Notes under the pieces: generated by a model
Told to the model about the DNA's origin: nothing
What the model saw: only the letters and a program-made list of their open reading frames with translations
Databases searched by the model: none
NCBI GenBank assembly: GCA_963746175.1
Contig: CAVVAH010000008.1
Location: forward strand, 124,001-188,000
Source of the DNA: CAVVAH01 sp963746175
GTDB taxonomy: Bacteria > Actinomycetota > Actinomycetes > JACCUZ01
Length of the DNA stretch: 64,000 nt
Reading direction: 5' to 3'
Position numbers and translations under genes: made by a program
In this document: piece after piece, positions 31,188 to 38,876 of the stretch
How the letters are laid out: the number at the start of each line of letters is the position of its first letter
Position numbering within the stretch: the stretch's first letter is position 1

Positions 31188-32152
31188 GACCCGTGCGACG
31201 CAGGGGGCGCGGCGGTCAGCTCCCGGCTCCGGGCCACGTCGTCGGCCATCTGCACGAGCAGCGGGTCGATGCCGTCGAACGTGATCGTCTCGCGCAGCCG
31301 GGCGAGGAAGTCGACCGCGACGTGCTCGCCGTACAGCTCGAGGTCGTCGCGGTCCAGGACGTACGCCTCCACCCGCCGCTGGGTGCCGCCGAACGTCGGG
31401 TTGGTGCCGATGGAGATCGCCGCCGGCAGCCGGGTGCCGTCCGCCCGGGTGAGCCAGCCGGCGTAGACGCCGTCGGCGGGGATCGCGGTGCCGTCGGGCA
31501 GGTCGAGGTTCGCGGTCGGGTAGCCGAGCTCGCGACCGCGCTTGTCACCCTCGACCACCGGCCCCTCGACCCGGTGCAGCCGGCCGAGGGCCGTGGCCGC
31601 GCTGGCCACGTCGCCCTCGGCGAGGCACTGCCGCACGTACGTCGACGACCAGCGGGTCGTGTCGCCGGCGAGGGGCAGCGCCACCACGACGAAGCCACCC
31701 TCACCGGCTGCGGCGCCCTCGTGCCGCAACGTGGTGACGTCACCGGCCGCGCGGTGGCCGAACCGGAAGTTCTCTCCGACGTGCACCTCGCGGGCGTGCA
31801 GACCGTCGACCAGGACCCGCCGGACGAACTCGGCCGGCTCCCACTGCGACAGCTCACGGGTGAACGGCAGCACGAGCACCGCGTCGACACCGCAGCCGGC
31901 GAGCAGCTCGAGCCGGTGCTCCAGGGTCGTCAGCCGTGGCGGCGCGGAGTCCGGGTGCACGACCGTCATCGGGTGCGGGTCGAAGGTGGTGACCACCGAG
32001 CGCTCGCCGGTCGCGCGGGCCCGGGCCACCACCCCCTCGAGCAGGTGCTGGTGGCCGAGGTGCACGCCGTCGAAGTTGCCGATGGTGACGACCGACCGCG
32101 GCTCGCGTTCGTCGCCGCCACCGGCCTCGTCGAGGGATCGCCAGACCAGCAC
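31184..32152 (-). CDS. ribF: bifunctional riboflavin kinase / FAD synthetase
   Basis: A 322-residue enzyme that phosphorylates riboflavin to FMN and adenylates FMN to FAD. The N-terminal FAD synthetase module carries VVTIGNFDGVHLGHQHLLEGV (residues 20-40) and the later YVRQCLAEGDV segment. The C-terminal flavokinase has VVEGDKRGRELGYPTANLDLPDG and GVYAGWLT. The GTG at 32152 is chosen from the usual V-W-R-S-L beginning; the open frame upstream runs antisense through the neighbour and is rejected. No FMN riboswitch precedes it. In many actinobacteria it sits between truB and rpsO; here several genes separate it from truB. Confidence 0.94.
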   Translation of the reverse strand: MLVWRSLDEAGGGDEREPRSVVTIGNFDGVHLGHQHLLEGVVARARATGERSVVTTFDPHPMTVVHPDSAPPRLTTLEHRLELLAGCGVDAVLVLPFTRELSQWEPAEFVRRVLVDGLHAREVHVGENFRFGHRAAGDVTTLRHEGAAAGEGGFVVVALPLAGDTTRWSSTYVRQCLAEGDVASAATALGRLHRVEGPVVEGDKRGRELGYPTANLDLPDGTAIPADGVYAGWLTRADGTRLPAAISIGTNPTFGGTQRRVEAYVLDRDDLELYGEHVAVDFLARLRETITFDGIDPLLVQMADDVARSRELTAAPPASHGS

Positions 32153-32188
32153 GCGGCAAGGGTAGAGGCGGCGACCTACCGTGGGGAC

Positions 32189-32872
32189 ATGGACGTGCTC
32201 GAGCGGCTGCGAGCCGCGGGTCTGCAGGCCGCTCCGCCGCTCGCGGCGGCGGAGGTCGCCCGCGTGCAGGCGGGCTACCCGGTCCCGCTGCCCGCCGAGC
32301 TGGTGCGGCTGAGCGCACTCATGTCGGGCGTGGGCGGCCTGCTCGACCTCGACCTCAGCGGGGCCCGGCACGACGTCGAGGCGAGCGAGCTGATGCCGGC
32401 GGGGCACCCGGTCGCCGCCGACGGCGCCGGCAACTTCTGGCTGCTGGACCTCACTCCCGACACCGTGGACAGCGCGCCGGTGTTCTACCTCGGGCACGAC
32501 CCGGCCGTGCTGGTCTACGTGGCACCGGACCTCGCCACCTTCGTCGAGCAGGCGGTGGACGGCCTTCTCCCCGACGACGCGGCCGGGCACGTCTGGTCCA
32601 GCCGCCCGCGTGCCGTGTCGTACGAGGGGGCGATGGCCGCGGACGCAGCGCTGCGCGAGTTCGCCGGACCGCTCGGCAGTGCCTGGACGTTCGTCGACCT
32701 GCGGCAGCGCGAGGTCGGCGACGGGGTGGCGTGGGGACGCTACGGGCCGCGGACCCGACTGGCCCGGCACGGGTGGGAGCGGATCTGGGCCTACGCGCCG
32801 TACGAGAGACCGCCGAGCCGGTGGCGCCGCGCGGGCTTCGCCAGCATGCGCCGGGCCGGCACGGTCAGGTGA
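32189..32872 (+). CDS. SMI1/KNR4 (SUKH) domain protein
   Basis: A 227-residue protein. The N-terminal half looks like a SUKH/SMI1 domain: MDVLERLRAAGLQAAPPLAAAEVARVQAGYPVPLPAELVRLSALMSG, the conserved start helix and L-P-x-x-x-x-x-L turn, then FWLLDLTPDTV-x-x-x-PVFYLGHDPAVLVYVAPDLATFVEQAV. Such proteins are often immunity or scaffold proteins, but no toxin gene is adjacent. The ATG at 32189 has a weak GGGGAC box. It ends convergently with kynureninase, overlapping its stop by 8 bases. Function not assigned. Confidence 0.72.
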   Translation: MDVLERLRAAGLQAAPPLAAAEVARVQAGYPVPLPAELVRLSALMSGVGGLLDLDLSGARHDVEASELMPAGHPVAADGAGNFWLLDLTPDTVDSAPVFYLGHDPAVLVYVAPDLATFVEQAVDGLLPDDAAGHVWSSRPRAVSYEGAMAADAALREFAGPLGSAWTFVDLRQREVGDGVAWGRYGPRTRLARHGWERIWAYAPYERPPSRWRRAGFASMRRAGTVR

Positions 32873-34103
32873 CGGTGCCGCGGCGGGACCACCGCGGGTC
32901 GAGGTGCTCGCCGCCCTCGACGACGGCCACCGTCTGCGCGACGGCCTGCACCACGTCGACGTGCCGGACGTACAGCGGGGCGAACCCGAGACGCACCAGG
33001 TCCGGCTCGCGGTAGTCGCCGACCACGCCGCGCACGATCAGCGCCTGCACCACGCCGTACGCCACCTCGTGGCGGAGCGACACCTGGCTGCCGCGCTCCG
33101 CCGGCTCGCGGGGCGTCACCGGCTCGAACCCGAGCGGCACGAGCACGTCGTCCACCAGCTCGAGGAAGAACGACGTCAGCGACAGGCTCTTGGCCCGGAC
33201 GTCGGCCATGGCCAGCCCGTCGAACGCCGCGAGCGCCGCCTCCATGGCCAGCAGCGACAGCATCGGCGGGGTGCCGTTGCGCATCCGGTCGATGCCCGGT
33301 GCCGGCTGGTAGGTCTCCTCCATCGCGAACGGCCGCGCGTGCCCGGTCCAGCCGGTCAGCGGCGAGCGCACGTCCTCCTGGTGCCGGCGGGCCACGTAGA
33401 CGTACGCCGGCGCGCCCGGGCCGCCGTTGAGGTACTTGTAGCCGCACCCCACGGCGAGGTCGACCCCGCACCCGCCGAGGTCGACGGCCAGCGCGCCGGC
33501 CGAGTGCGAGAGGTCCCACACCGCCAGCGCGCCCGCGTCCTGCACGGCCCGCGTGATGCCGGGCATGTCGTGCGCCCGGCCGGTGCGGTAGTCGACCTGC
33601 GAGAAGCACACGGCTGCGACGTCGGCGTCGAGCGCGGTGGCCACCTCGGCGGGCTCGACGCGGACCAGACGCAGACCGAGCAGGTCACTGACCGACTCGG
33701 CCGCGTAGAGGTCCGCCGGGAAGTTGCCCGGCTCGATGACGAGCGTGTCCCGTCCCGGGCGCAGCCGTGCCGCGGCCACCAGGACCTTGAAGAGGTTGGC
33801 CGACGTCGAGTCGACGACGAGCACCTCGTCGTCGTCGGCTCCCACCAGCCGCGCCAGCCGGGCGCCGACCCGGCGTGGCGCGTCCCACCAGTCGTGGACG
33901 TTCCAGGACGTGATGAGGTCGCGACCCCACTGCTGCTCGACGACGTCGCGGAGCGCGTCCTGGACTCCTGCCGGGAGGGCACCGAGGGAGTTGCCGTCGA
34001 GGTAGACCGCACCCGCCGGGAGCACGAACCGGTCGCGGGCGCTCGCCAGCGGGTCGGCCGCGTCGAGCGCGACGGCCCGGGCACGGGCGTCGGTGAGGTC
34101 CAC
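32865..34103 (-). CDS. kynU: kynureninase
   Basis: A 412-residue PLP-dependent hydrolase that cleaves kynurenine to anthranilate and alanine. The PLP lysine is K223 in CGYKYLNGGPGAPAYVYV; the cofactor Asp lies in VWDLSHSAGAL; FPADLYAAE and the RNGTPPMLSLLAME segment are typical. The GTG at 34103 gives the family N-terminus (ARAVALDAADPLASARDRFVLP). No tryptophan dioxygenase or formamidase gene is nearby, so this is a lone catabolic step in the window. The last 8 bases overlap the end of the plus-strand SMI1-like gene. Confidence 0.92.
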   Translation of the reverse strand: MDLTDARARAVALDAADPLASARDRFVLPAGAVYLDGNSLGALPAGVQDALRDVVEQQWGRDLITSWNVHDWWDAPRRVGARLARLVGADDDEVLVVDSTSANLFKVLVAAARLRPGRDTLVIEPGNFPADLYAAESVSDLLGLRLVRVEPAEVATALDADVAAVCFSQVDYRTGRAHDMPGITRAVQDAGALAVWDLSHSAGALAVDLGGCGVDLAVGCGYKYLNGGPGAPAYVYVARRHQEDVRSPLTGWTGHARPFAMEETYQPAPGIDRMRNGTPPMLSLLAMEAALAAFDGLAMADVRAKSLSLTSFFLELVDDVLVPLGFEPVTPREPAERGSQVSLRHEVAYGVVQALIVRGVVGDYREPDLVRLGFAPLYVRHVDVVQAVAQTVAVVEGGEHLDPRWSRRGTVT

Positions 34104-34169
34104 GCATCGCACCCTACGCAGGGCGGGGCGGCGCCATGATGGGCGCGTGACGCGACGGCCGGGGCGCTC

Positions 34170-35621
34170 GTGAGAGGACTGCCCCGCCCGGCGTACGTCG
34201 CGGCCGGGGCGGTCAGCGTCGTCCTGCTCGCGCTCTCCGGCAGGTACGGACCGCACCGCGACGAGCTGTACTTCGTCGTCGCCGGCGAGCACCCGCAGTG
34301 GGGCTACCCGGACCAGCCGCCGATGACTCCGCTGATCGCGGCGGCCGCCGACGCGGTCGCACCCGGCTCCCTGCTCGCCCTGCGCCTGGTGTCGGCACTG
34401 GTCGTCGGGGTGGTCGTGCTGGTGACCACGGACCTCGCGCGGGCGCTCGGCGGCAGCCGCAGCGCGCAGGTGCTGGCCGCCGTCGCGACGGCGACCGGCG
34501 CGGGGCTGCTCGCCATCGGCCACCTGCTCTCCACGGCGACCCTGGACCTGCTCTTCTGGACGGTCGTGGTGCGGCTGGTGGTGGCCGTCCTGCAGCACGA
34601 CCGGCAACGGTGGTGGCTGGTCGTCGGCCTGGTGCTGGGCGTCGGGCTGGAGAACAAGAACCTGGTCGGCTTCCTGGCCGCGGGACTCGTCGTGGGGATC
34701 GTCGTCACGCCGCCGCTGCGGCACCACCTGCGCTCGCCGTGGGCCTGGGCCGGGGCGCTGCTGGCCCTGCTGCTGTGGCTGCCGAACCTGATGTGGCAGG
34801 CGCGGCACGGCTGGCCGCAGGTCGACCTGGCCGCCGACATCCGTGACGAGTACGGCACCCCCGGCGGCATCGCCGAGCTGGTGCTGCTGCAGGTCGTCAT
34901 GGTCAACCCGCTCGGCTTCGTGCTCGCCTGGATCGGTGGGCGGGCCGCGCTGCGCCGGCCGGAGTGGGCGTACTTCCGGCCGGTCCCGGTCGCGTACCTG
35001 CTGCTGCTCGTCGTGTTCGTGCTGACCGGCGGCAAGAACTACTACCTGCTCGGCCTGCTGCCGCCGCTGGCCGCGGCCGGTGCCGTGGTCGCGGCCGAGC
35101 AGTGGTCGCCCGGCCGGCTGCGCCGGTTCGGCGTCTGGGTCGCCGCCACGGCTCTGTTCCCGCTTCCCGCGCTGCTCCCGGTGCTGCCGGCGCAGACCCT
35201 CGACGACACCTTCTGGCCGGCTCTGAACGAGGACCAGCTCGAGACGATCGGGTGGCCCGCCGTCACGTCGACGGTGCGAGGTGTCGTCGACGCGCTGCCC
35301 GCTGCACAGCGGCGTACGGCGGTGGTGGTGACGCAGAACTACGGCGAGGGCGGCGCCGCGGACTGGTACGGCGTCGGCCTGCCGGTCTACAGCGGGCACA
35401 ACGGGTTCGCGGACTGGGGCCCGCCACCCGACGGCGCGAGCCCGGTCGTCTGGGTCGGGTTCGCCCGACCGGACGCCGACCAGCTGACCGGCTGCCGGCG
35501 CGCAGCGACCCTGCGGACGGGCGTCGACAACGAGGAGGGCGGCAACGGCGTCTGGGTGTGCGACGGCCCGGCCGGCTCGTGGTCACGGGCGTGGCCCCAC
35601 CTGCGCCACCTCGACGCCTGA
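34170..35621 (+). CDS. GT39-like dolichyl-phosphate-mannose/ArnT-type glycosyltransferase
   Basis: A 483-residue membrane protein with about ten helices. The first loop has GRYGPHRDELYFVVAGEHPQWGYPDQPPMTPLIA, the acidic D-E-L-Y/F pattern of GT39/PMT_2 lipid-linked sugar transferases, followed by LENKNLVGFLAAGLVVGIVV. The C-terminal 140 residues form a soluble extracytoplasmic domain (VVVTQNYGEGGAADWYG...). It would move a sugar from a polyprenyl phosphate donor to an acceptor outside the membrane; donor and acceptor are unknown. The GTG at 34170 has no strong box. Divergent from kynU. Confidence 0.82.
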   Translation: MRGLPRPAYVAAGAVSVVLLALSGRYGPHRDELYFVVAGEHPQWGYPDQPPMTPLIAAAADAVAPGSLLALRLVSALVVGVVVLVTTDLARALGGSRSAQVLAAVATATGAGLLAIGHLLSTATLDLLFWTVVVRLVVAVLQHDRQRWWLVVGLVLGVGLENKNLVGFLAAGLVVGIVVTPPLRHHLRSPWAWAGALLALLLWLPNLMWQARHGWPQVDLAADIRDEYGTPGGIAELVLLQVVMVNPLGFVLAWIGGRAALRRPEWAYFRPVPVAYLLLLVVFVLTGGKNYYLLGLLPPLAAAGAVVAAEQWSPGRLRRFGVWVAATALFPLPALLPVLPAQTLDDTFWPALNEDQLETIGWPAVTSTVRGVVDALPAAQRRTAVVVTQNYGEGGAADWYGVGLPVYSGHNGFADWGPPPDGASPVVWVGFARPDADQLTGCRRAATLRTGVDNEEGGNGVWVCDGPAGSWSRAWPHLRHLDA

Positions 35622-35660
35622 CGAGCCGGCGGTCGACAACTCTCCCGCTGCTGACGCGGG

Positions 35661-36218
35661 TCAGAGCGGGTTGCGGCCGATGAAGGCGAGCATCCGCGTC
35701 TGCACGTCGGAGTCCGGCGGGACCTCGACCTTCGCGCCGTACTGACCGCTCTGTCGCAGGAGGTCGTCGATCGGCTCCATGCCGGCGAGCAGCTCGCCGC
35801 ACTTGGTGGGGTCGAGGGTCTCGTCCTGGCCGGTCGCGCGGGCGAGGTCCCACGTGTGCATGAAGACGTCCGACGTGTAGAACTGGTCGACCGCCCGGTC
35901 GAGCGGCACCGAGCCGAGGTGCGGGTTGGTCAGCACCTTCGACGGCGTACCGGGATCGTCGAGCAGCTCCTGGACCGCGTCGGCGTGGATGCGCCACGCG
36001 GTGACGGGGTCGTCGTCGGCCGACGGCCCGCGCGGGAGGACGACGCCGGCGCCGGCCTCGAGGAACGACGGGAACCACTCGACGAGGTGGCGGACGACGT
36101 CACGCGCGACCCACCCCTCGACCGGAGCCGGCGCATCCCAGTCGACCGCGCCTGTGACGCGCTCGGTGAACCCGGCCGCCACCCAGCGGTGCTCCTCGGC
36201 GGGAGCCATGCCGCTCAC
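35661..36218 (-). CDS. TIGR03086-type DinB/mycothiol-dependent maleylpyruvate isomerase-like protein
   Basis: A 185-residue protein with the four-helix DinB-like fold. The region GWVARDVVRHLVEWFPSFLEAGAG with H near residue 40 and the later DVFMHTWDLARATG segment match the metal-binding N-terminal domain of mycothiol-dependent enzymes. The GTG at 36218 overlaps the SRPBCC stop (GTGA); the ATG at 36209 is an alternative. It is the third gene of an ArsR-SRPBCC-DinB operon; such trios are common in actinobacteria, but their substrate is unknown. Possible thiol transfer to a small molecule is inference from the family. Confidence 0.85.
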   Translation of the reverse strand: MSGMAPAEEHRWVAAGFTERVTGAVDWDAPAPVEGWVARDVVRHLVEWFPSFLEAGAGVVLPRGPSADDDPVTAWRIHADAVQELLDDPGTPSKVLTNPHLGSVPLDRAVDQFYTSDVFMHTWDLARATGQDETLDPTKCGELLAGMEPIDDLLRQSGQYGAKVEVPPDSDVQTRMLAFIGRNPL

Positions 36219-36718
36219 GCCCGGCCCGCGGCGAGCAGCTCGTCGAGCTTCTCGTAGCCCTCGCGGATCCCGACCTCCATGCCGCTGGCCAGCATCCCGC
36301 GCTGCGCCTCCATCGAGTCGACGACGGCGACGCTGACGATCCGGCTGCGCCCGCCCGCCAGCGGCTCGAACGTCGTGGTCTCCAGGCACACGCCGTCCGG
36401 GGAGCCCTCGTAGGTGAACGTCTGGACGAGCCGCTCGCCCGGCCGGCTCTCGTGGAACGAGCCGTAGAAGCGGGCGATCTCCTCCCCGTCGCGGTGGGCG
36501 GCGTACCGGTAGCTCCCGCCGGTGCGGCAGTCCCACGTCGTGATGTCCATCTCGACCGAGCGCGGGCCCATCCACAGCCGGACCAGCTCGGGGTCCTCCC
36601 AGGCGCGGAAGAGGCGGTCGGCGGGTGCGTCGAACTCGCGGGTGATGGTGATGACGGGGATGTCCGGGTCGGCCACGACCTGCGCCTCGCGGCCGGTCGT
36701 GCTGCTGGTGGTGGTCAT
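36215..36718 (-). CDS. SRPBCC / AHSA1-family protein
   Basis: A 167-residue protein of the START-like AHSA1 fold. Typical segments are ITREFDAPADRLFRAWEDPELVRLWMGP near residues 24-50, CRTGGSYRYAAHRDGEE and VCLETTTFEPLAGGRSRI. The fold forms a cavity for hydrophobic ligands. The ATG at 36718 is chosen because it overlaps the ArsR stop (ATGA); the longer frame to 36814 is antisense only. Its expression is probably controlled by the upstream ArsR gene. Confidence 0.9.
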   Translation of the reverse strand: MTTTSSTTGREAQVVADPDIPVITITREFDAPADRLFRAWEDPELVRLWMGPRSVEMDITTWDCRTGGSYRYAAHRDGEEIARFYGSFHESRPGERLVQTFTYEGSPDGVCLETTTFEPLAGGRSRIVSVAVVDSMEAQRGMLASGMEVGIREGYEKLDELLAAGRA

Positions 36719-37056
36719 GAGGCTCCTCGTTCCTGCTCGTCGTCCGTGCGGGCCAGCAGCGCGTCGAGGCGCTGGAACCGCTCCTCGGCCTGGCGGCGGT
36801 AGCGCTCGATCCACGCGGTCATCAGGTCGAGCACCTCCGCCTCGAGATGGACCGGCCGGCGCTGGGCGTCGCGACTGCGCGACACCAGACCGGCGTCCTG
36901 CAGCACCTTGAGGTGCTTGGACACCGCCTGCACCGTCACGTCGTACGGCGCCGCCAGCTGACCCACCGTCGCGTCGTCGACCGTCAGCCGGGCGACGATG
37001 TCGCGGCGCGTCGGGTCGGCCAGGGCCGCGAACACCCGCGACAGCTGGTCGGCCAT
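36715..37056 (-). CDS. ArsR/SmtB-family transcriptional repressor
   Basis: A 113-residue winged-helix protein. The domain runs LSRVFAALADPTRRDIVARLTVDDATVGQLAAPYDVTVQAVSKHLKVLQDAGLVSRSRDAQRRPVHL, that is the ADPTRR start, the recognition helix VQAVSKHL and the wing. No cysteine metal site is present, so it probably responds to something other than metals. The C-terminal helix (AWIERYRRQAEERFQRLDALL) can dimerise. Two dyads lie across its promoter at 37069-37131 and suggest autoregulation. The ATG at 37056 is preceded by GGGGAGG. Confidence 0.9.
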   Translation of the reverse strand: MADQLSRVFAALADPTRRDIVARLTVDDATVGQLAAPYDVTVQAVSKHLKVLQDAGLVSRSRDAQRRPVHLEAEVLDLMTAWIERYRRQAEERFQRLDALLARTDDEQERGAS

Positions 37057-37068
37057 GGCCTCCCCTTC

Positions 37069-37131
37069 GTCAACCGTCTGGTTGACAACTGAACCTAGGG
37101 TCCTCCGAGCCTCTTGTCAACCATCTGGTTG
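37069..37131 (-). promoter_or_regulatory. ArsR operon promoter with two operator dyads
   Basis: On the minus strand TTGACA (37120-37115) and TAGGTT (37097-37092) are separated by exactly 17 bases. Two matching dyads flank them: GTCAACCGTCTGGTTGAC at 37069-37086 (perfect 7-base arms, over the expected start site) and CAACCATCTGGTTG at 37118-37131 (overlapping the -35). Centres are 47 bases apart. The two operators share CAACC-N4-GGTTG. Autoregulation by the ArsR protein is inference. Confidence 0.75.
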
Positions 37132-37182
37132 CAGAGCGCCCCGGTCGCCCCCCACGCTGCACCCGCCTCGTGGCCACGGCGG

Positions 37183-38052
37183 TCAGACGAAGACGGCGAG
37201 CGCCTTGGTGGTGTCGCCGCGGTCCTCGACGAGGGCGAGGAACGTGCCGTCCGGACCGAAGACGGCCACCGGGCCGTCGGTGCCGGTCGCGGGCAGGGGT
37301 CCGCCGTGGGAGATGACTGCCGCCTCGTCGGCGTCGAGGTCGCGGGCCGGGAAGGCAGACCGGGCAGCGTCGGCGATCGGGAGGACGACGAGGTCCTCGG
37401 CGAGCTCGTCGAGCGTGTGCGCGACGTCGAGGGCGTACGGACCGACGCGGGTGCGGCGCAGTGCGGTGAGGTGCCCACCCACACCGAGTCCGGCGCCGAG
37501 ATCGCGGGCCAGCGCCCGGACGTAGGTGCCGCTCGAGCACTCGACGCGGACGTCGACGTCGAGGAACGTGCCGTCGGGCCGGCTCGCGAGCATGTCGAAG
37601 GTGCGCACGGTGACCTGACGCGGCGGGAGCACGACGTCCTCTCCCTCCCGCACCCGCGTGTAGGCGCGCTTGCCGTCGATCTTCACCGCGCTGACCGCCG
37701 ACGGGACCTGCGCGATGGCGCCCGTGAGCCGGCCGATGCCCGACCGCAGGGCGTCGTCGGTCACACCGGAGGCGTCCGCCGTCGCGACGACCTCGCCCTC
37801 GGCGTCGTCGGTGACCGTGCTCGCGCCGAGCCGGATGGTGGCGTCGTACGCCTTCTCGGTCAGGGTGAGGTGACCCAGCAACCGGGTCGCCCGGTTGACC
37901 CCGAGCACGAGGACACCGGTGGCCATCGGGTCGAGGGTGCCGGCGTGGCCGACCCGGCGGGTCCCCGCCAGCCGCCGCGTCCGCGCCACCACGTCGTGCG
38001 AGGTGAGGCCCCCCGGCTTGTCGACGACGACGAGGCCGTCGGACGTGCTCAT
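37183..38052 (-). CDS. truB: tRNA pseudouridine(55) synthase
   Basis: A 289-residue enzyme that makes pseudouridine 55 in the T-loop of tRNAs. The catalytic aspartate is D41 in HAGTLDPMATGVLVLGV; KPGGLTSHDVVARTRR and the later YTRVREGEDV and ECSSGTYVRALARDLG segments are family motifs. A short C-terminal domain follows (LDADEAAVISHGGPLPA). The ATG at 38052 overlaps the rbfA stop (ATGA). It ends the rimP-to-truB translation block here. Confidence 0.95.
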   Translation of the reverse strand: MSTSDGLVVVDKPGGLTSHDVVARTRRLAGTRRVGHAGTLDPMATGVLVLGVNRATRLLGHLTLTEKAYDATIRLGASTVTDDAEGEVVATADASGVTDDALRSGIGRLTGAIAQVPSAVSAVKIDGKRAYTRVREGEDVVLPPRQVTVRTFDMLASRPDGTFLDVDVRVECSSGTYVRALARDLGAGLGVGGHLTALRRTRVGPYALDVAHTLDELAEDLVVLPIADAARSAFPARDLDADEAAVISHGGPLPATGTDGPVAVFGPDGTFLALVEDRGDTTKALAVFV

Positions 38053-38534
38053 GCCTTCGCGTCGTCCCCGTCGACCTCGCCGACATCGTCGACCTCGTCG
38101 TCCGCGTCGAGCTCGACGCGCGGCGCCTTGTAGGGATCCGGCTCGCCGGCGTAGGTCGCGCCGGCCGCGGCGCGGTGCACCTCGGCGTCCGCAGCGGCGA
38201 CCTTGGCGAGCAGGTCCTCGATGTGGGCCGCGGTCTCGGGAACCGCGTCGGCCACGAAGGTCAGCGACGGCGTGTGCCGTACGCCGGTCTGCTTGCCGAC
38301 CTCGGAGCGCAGCACACCCTTCGCACTCTCCAGCGCCGCGGCGGTGCCTGCCTGCTCGGCGTCGTCGCCGAACACGGTGTAGAAGACGGTGGCCTGCTGG
38401 AGGTCACCCGTCATCCGGACGTCGGTGATGGTGATGAAGCCGAGCCGGGGGTCCTTCACCCGCATCTCGAGGGTCTCGGCGACCACGACCTTGATCCGGT
38501 CCGCCAGCTTGCGCGCCCGCGCTGCGTCGACCAC
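38049..38534 (-). CDS. rbfA: ribosome-binding factor A
   Basis: A 161-residue KH-fold assembly factor for the 30S subunit. Family segments are ARKLADRIKVVVAETLEMRVKDPRLGFITITDVRMTGDLQQATVFYTVFGD. The acidic C-terminal 35 residues (DADDEVDDVGEVDGDDAKA) are disordered. The GTG at 38534 is selected (V-V-D-A-A-R-A-R-K), overlapping nothing but lying just past the DUF503 stop at 38537 and preceded by GGGAG ten bases upstream. The longer frame to 38630 lies inside the DUF503 gene and is rejected. Confidence 0.93.
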   Translation of the reverse strand: MVDAARARKLADRIKVVVAETLEMRVKDPRLGFITITDVRMTGDLQQATVFYTVFGDDAEQAGTAAALESAKGVLRSEVGKQTGVRHTPSLTFVADAVPETAAHIEDLLAKVAAADAEVHRAAAGATYAGEPDPYKAPRVELDADDEVDDVGEVDGDDAKA

Positions 38535-38536
38535 GG

Positions 38537-38845
38537 CTACTCGTCTCCCAGCTCGTCGGTGCTCTTGACGACCTGCCGCCGTGCCGACAGCAGGTCCATC
38601 TCCGGCCGGCCGGCCGCCAGCCGCTCGCACGCGTCGAGGACGTCGACGCAGTGCGCACGGTCGGCGGCCACCACGGCCACCCCGACGAGAGCGCGACGGT
38701 GCAGGTCGAGATGACCCGCCTCCGCCGCGCTCACGTCGTACTTCCTGCGCAGCTCGGCGACCAGCGGCCGCACGAGGGAGCGCTTCTGCTTCAGCGACCG
38801 GACGTCGCCGAGCAGCAGGTCGAGGGACATGCTGCCGATGAACAC
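38537..38845 (-). CDS. DUF503 family protein
   Basis: A 102-residue protein with the YlxP-like ferredoxin fold: VFIGSMSLDLLLGDVRSLKQKRSLVRPLVAELRRKYDVSAAEAGHLDLHRRALVGVAVVA given in parts, the family pattern being L-x-x-x-x-SLKQKR at residues 17-25. DUF503 genes regularly stand between infB and rbfA and are thought to act in ribosome biogenesis, perhaps on the 30S subunit. The GTG at 38845 is chosen for the V-F-I-G start and a TGAGG box. Ends 2 bases before rbfA begins. Confidence 0.88.
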   Translation of the reverse strand: MFIGSMSLDLLLGDVRSLKQKRSLVRPLVAELRRKYDVSAAEAGHLDLHRRALVGVAVVAADRAHCVDVLDACERLAAGRPEMDLLSARRQVVKSTDELGDE

Positions 38846-38876
38846 CTCAGCACACCCGTCCCTCGACCTTGCTCGC

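Noticed and set aside
32153..32188. FMN riboswitch before ribF
   Set aside because: The gap is only 36 bases and shows none of the FMN aptamer helices.
35640..35675. Another copy of the GGGTCAGAGCGGxT motif at about 35657
   Set aside because: It overlaps the stop codon region of the DinB-like gene and lacks the GGAGG half and a palindrome; treated as chance.
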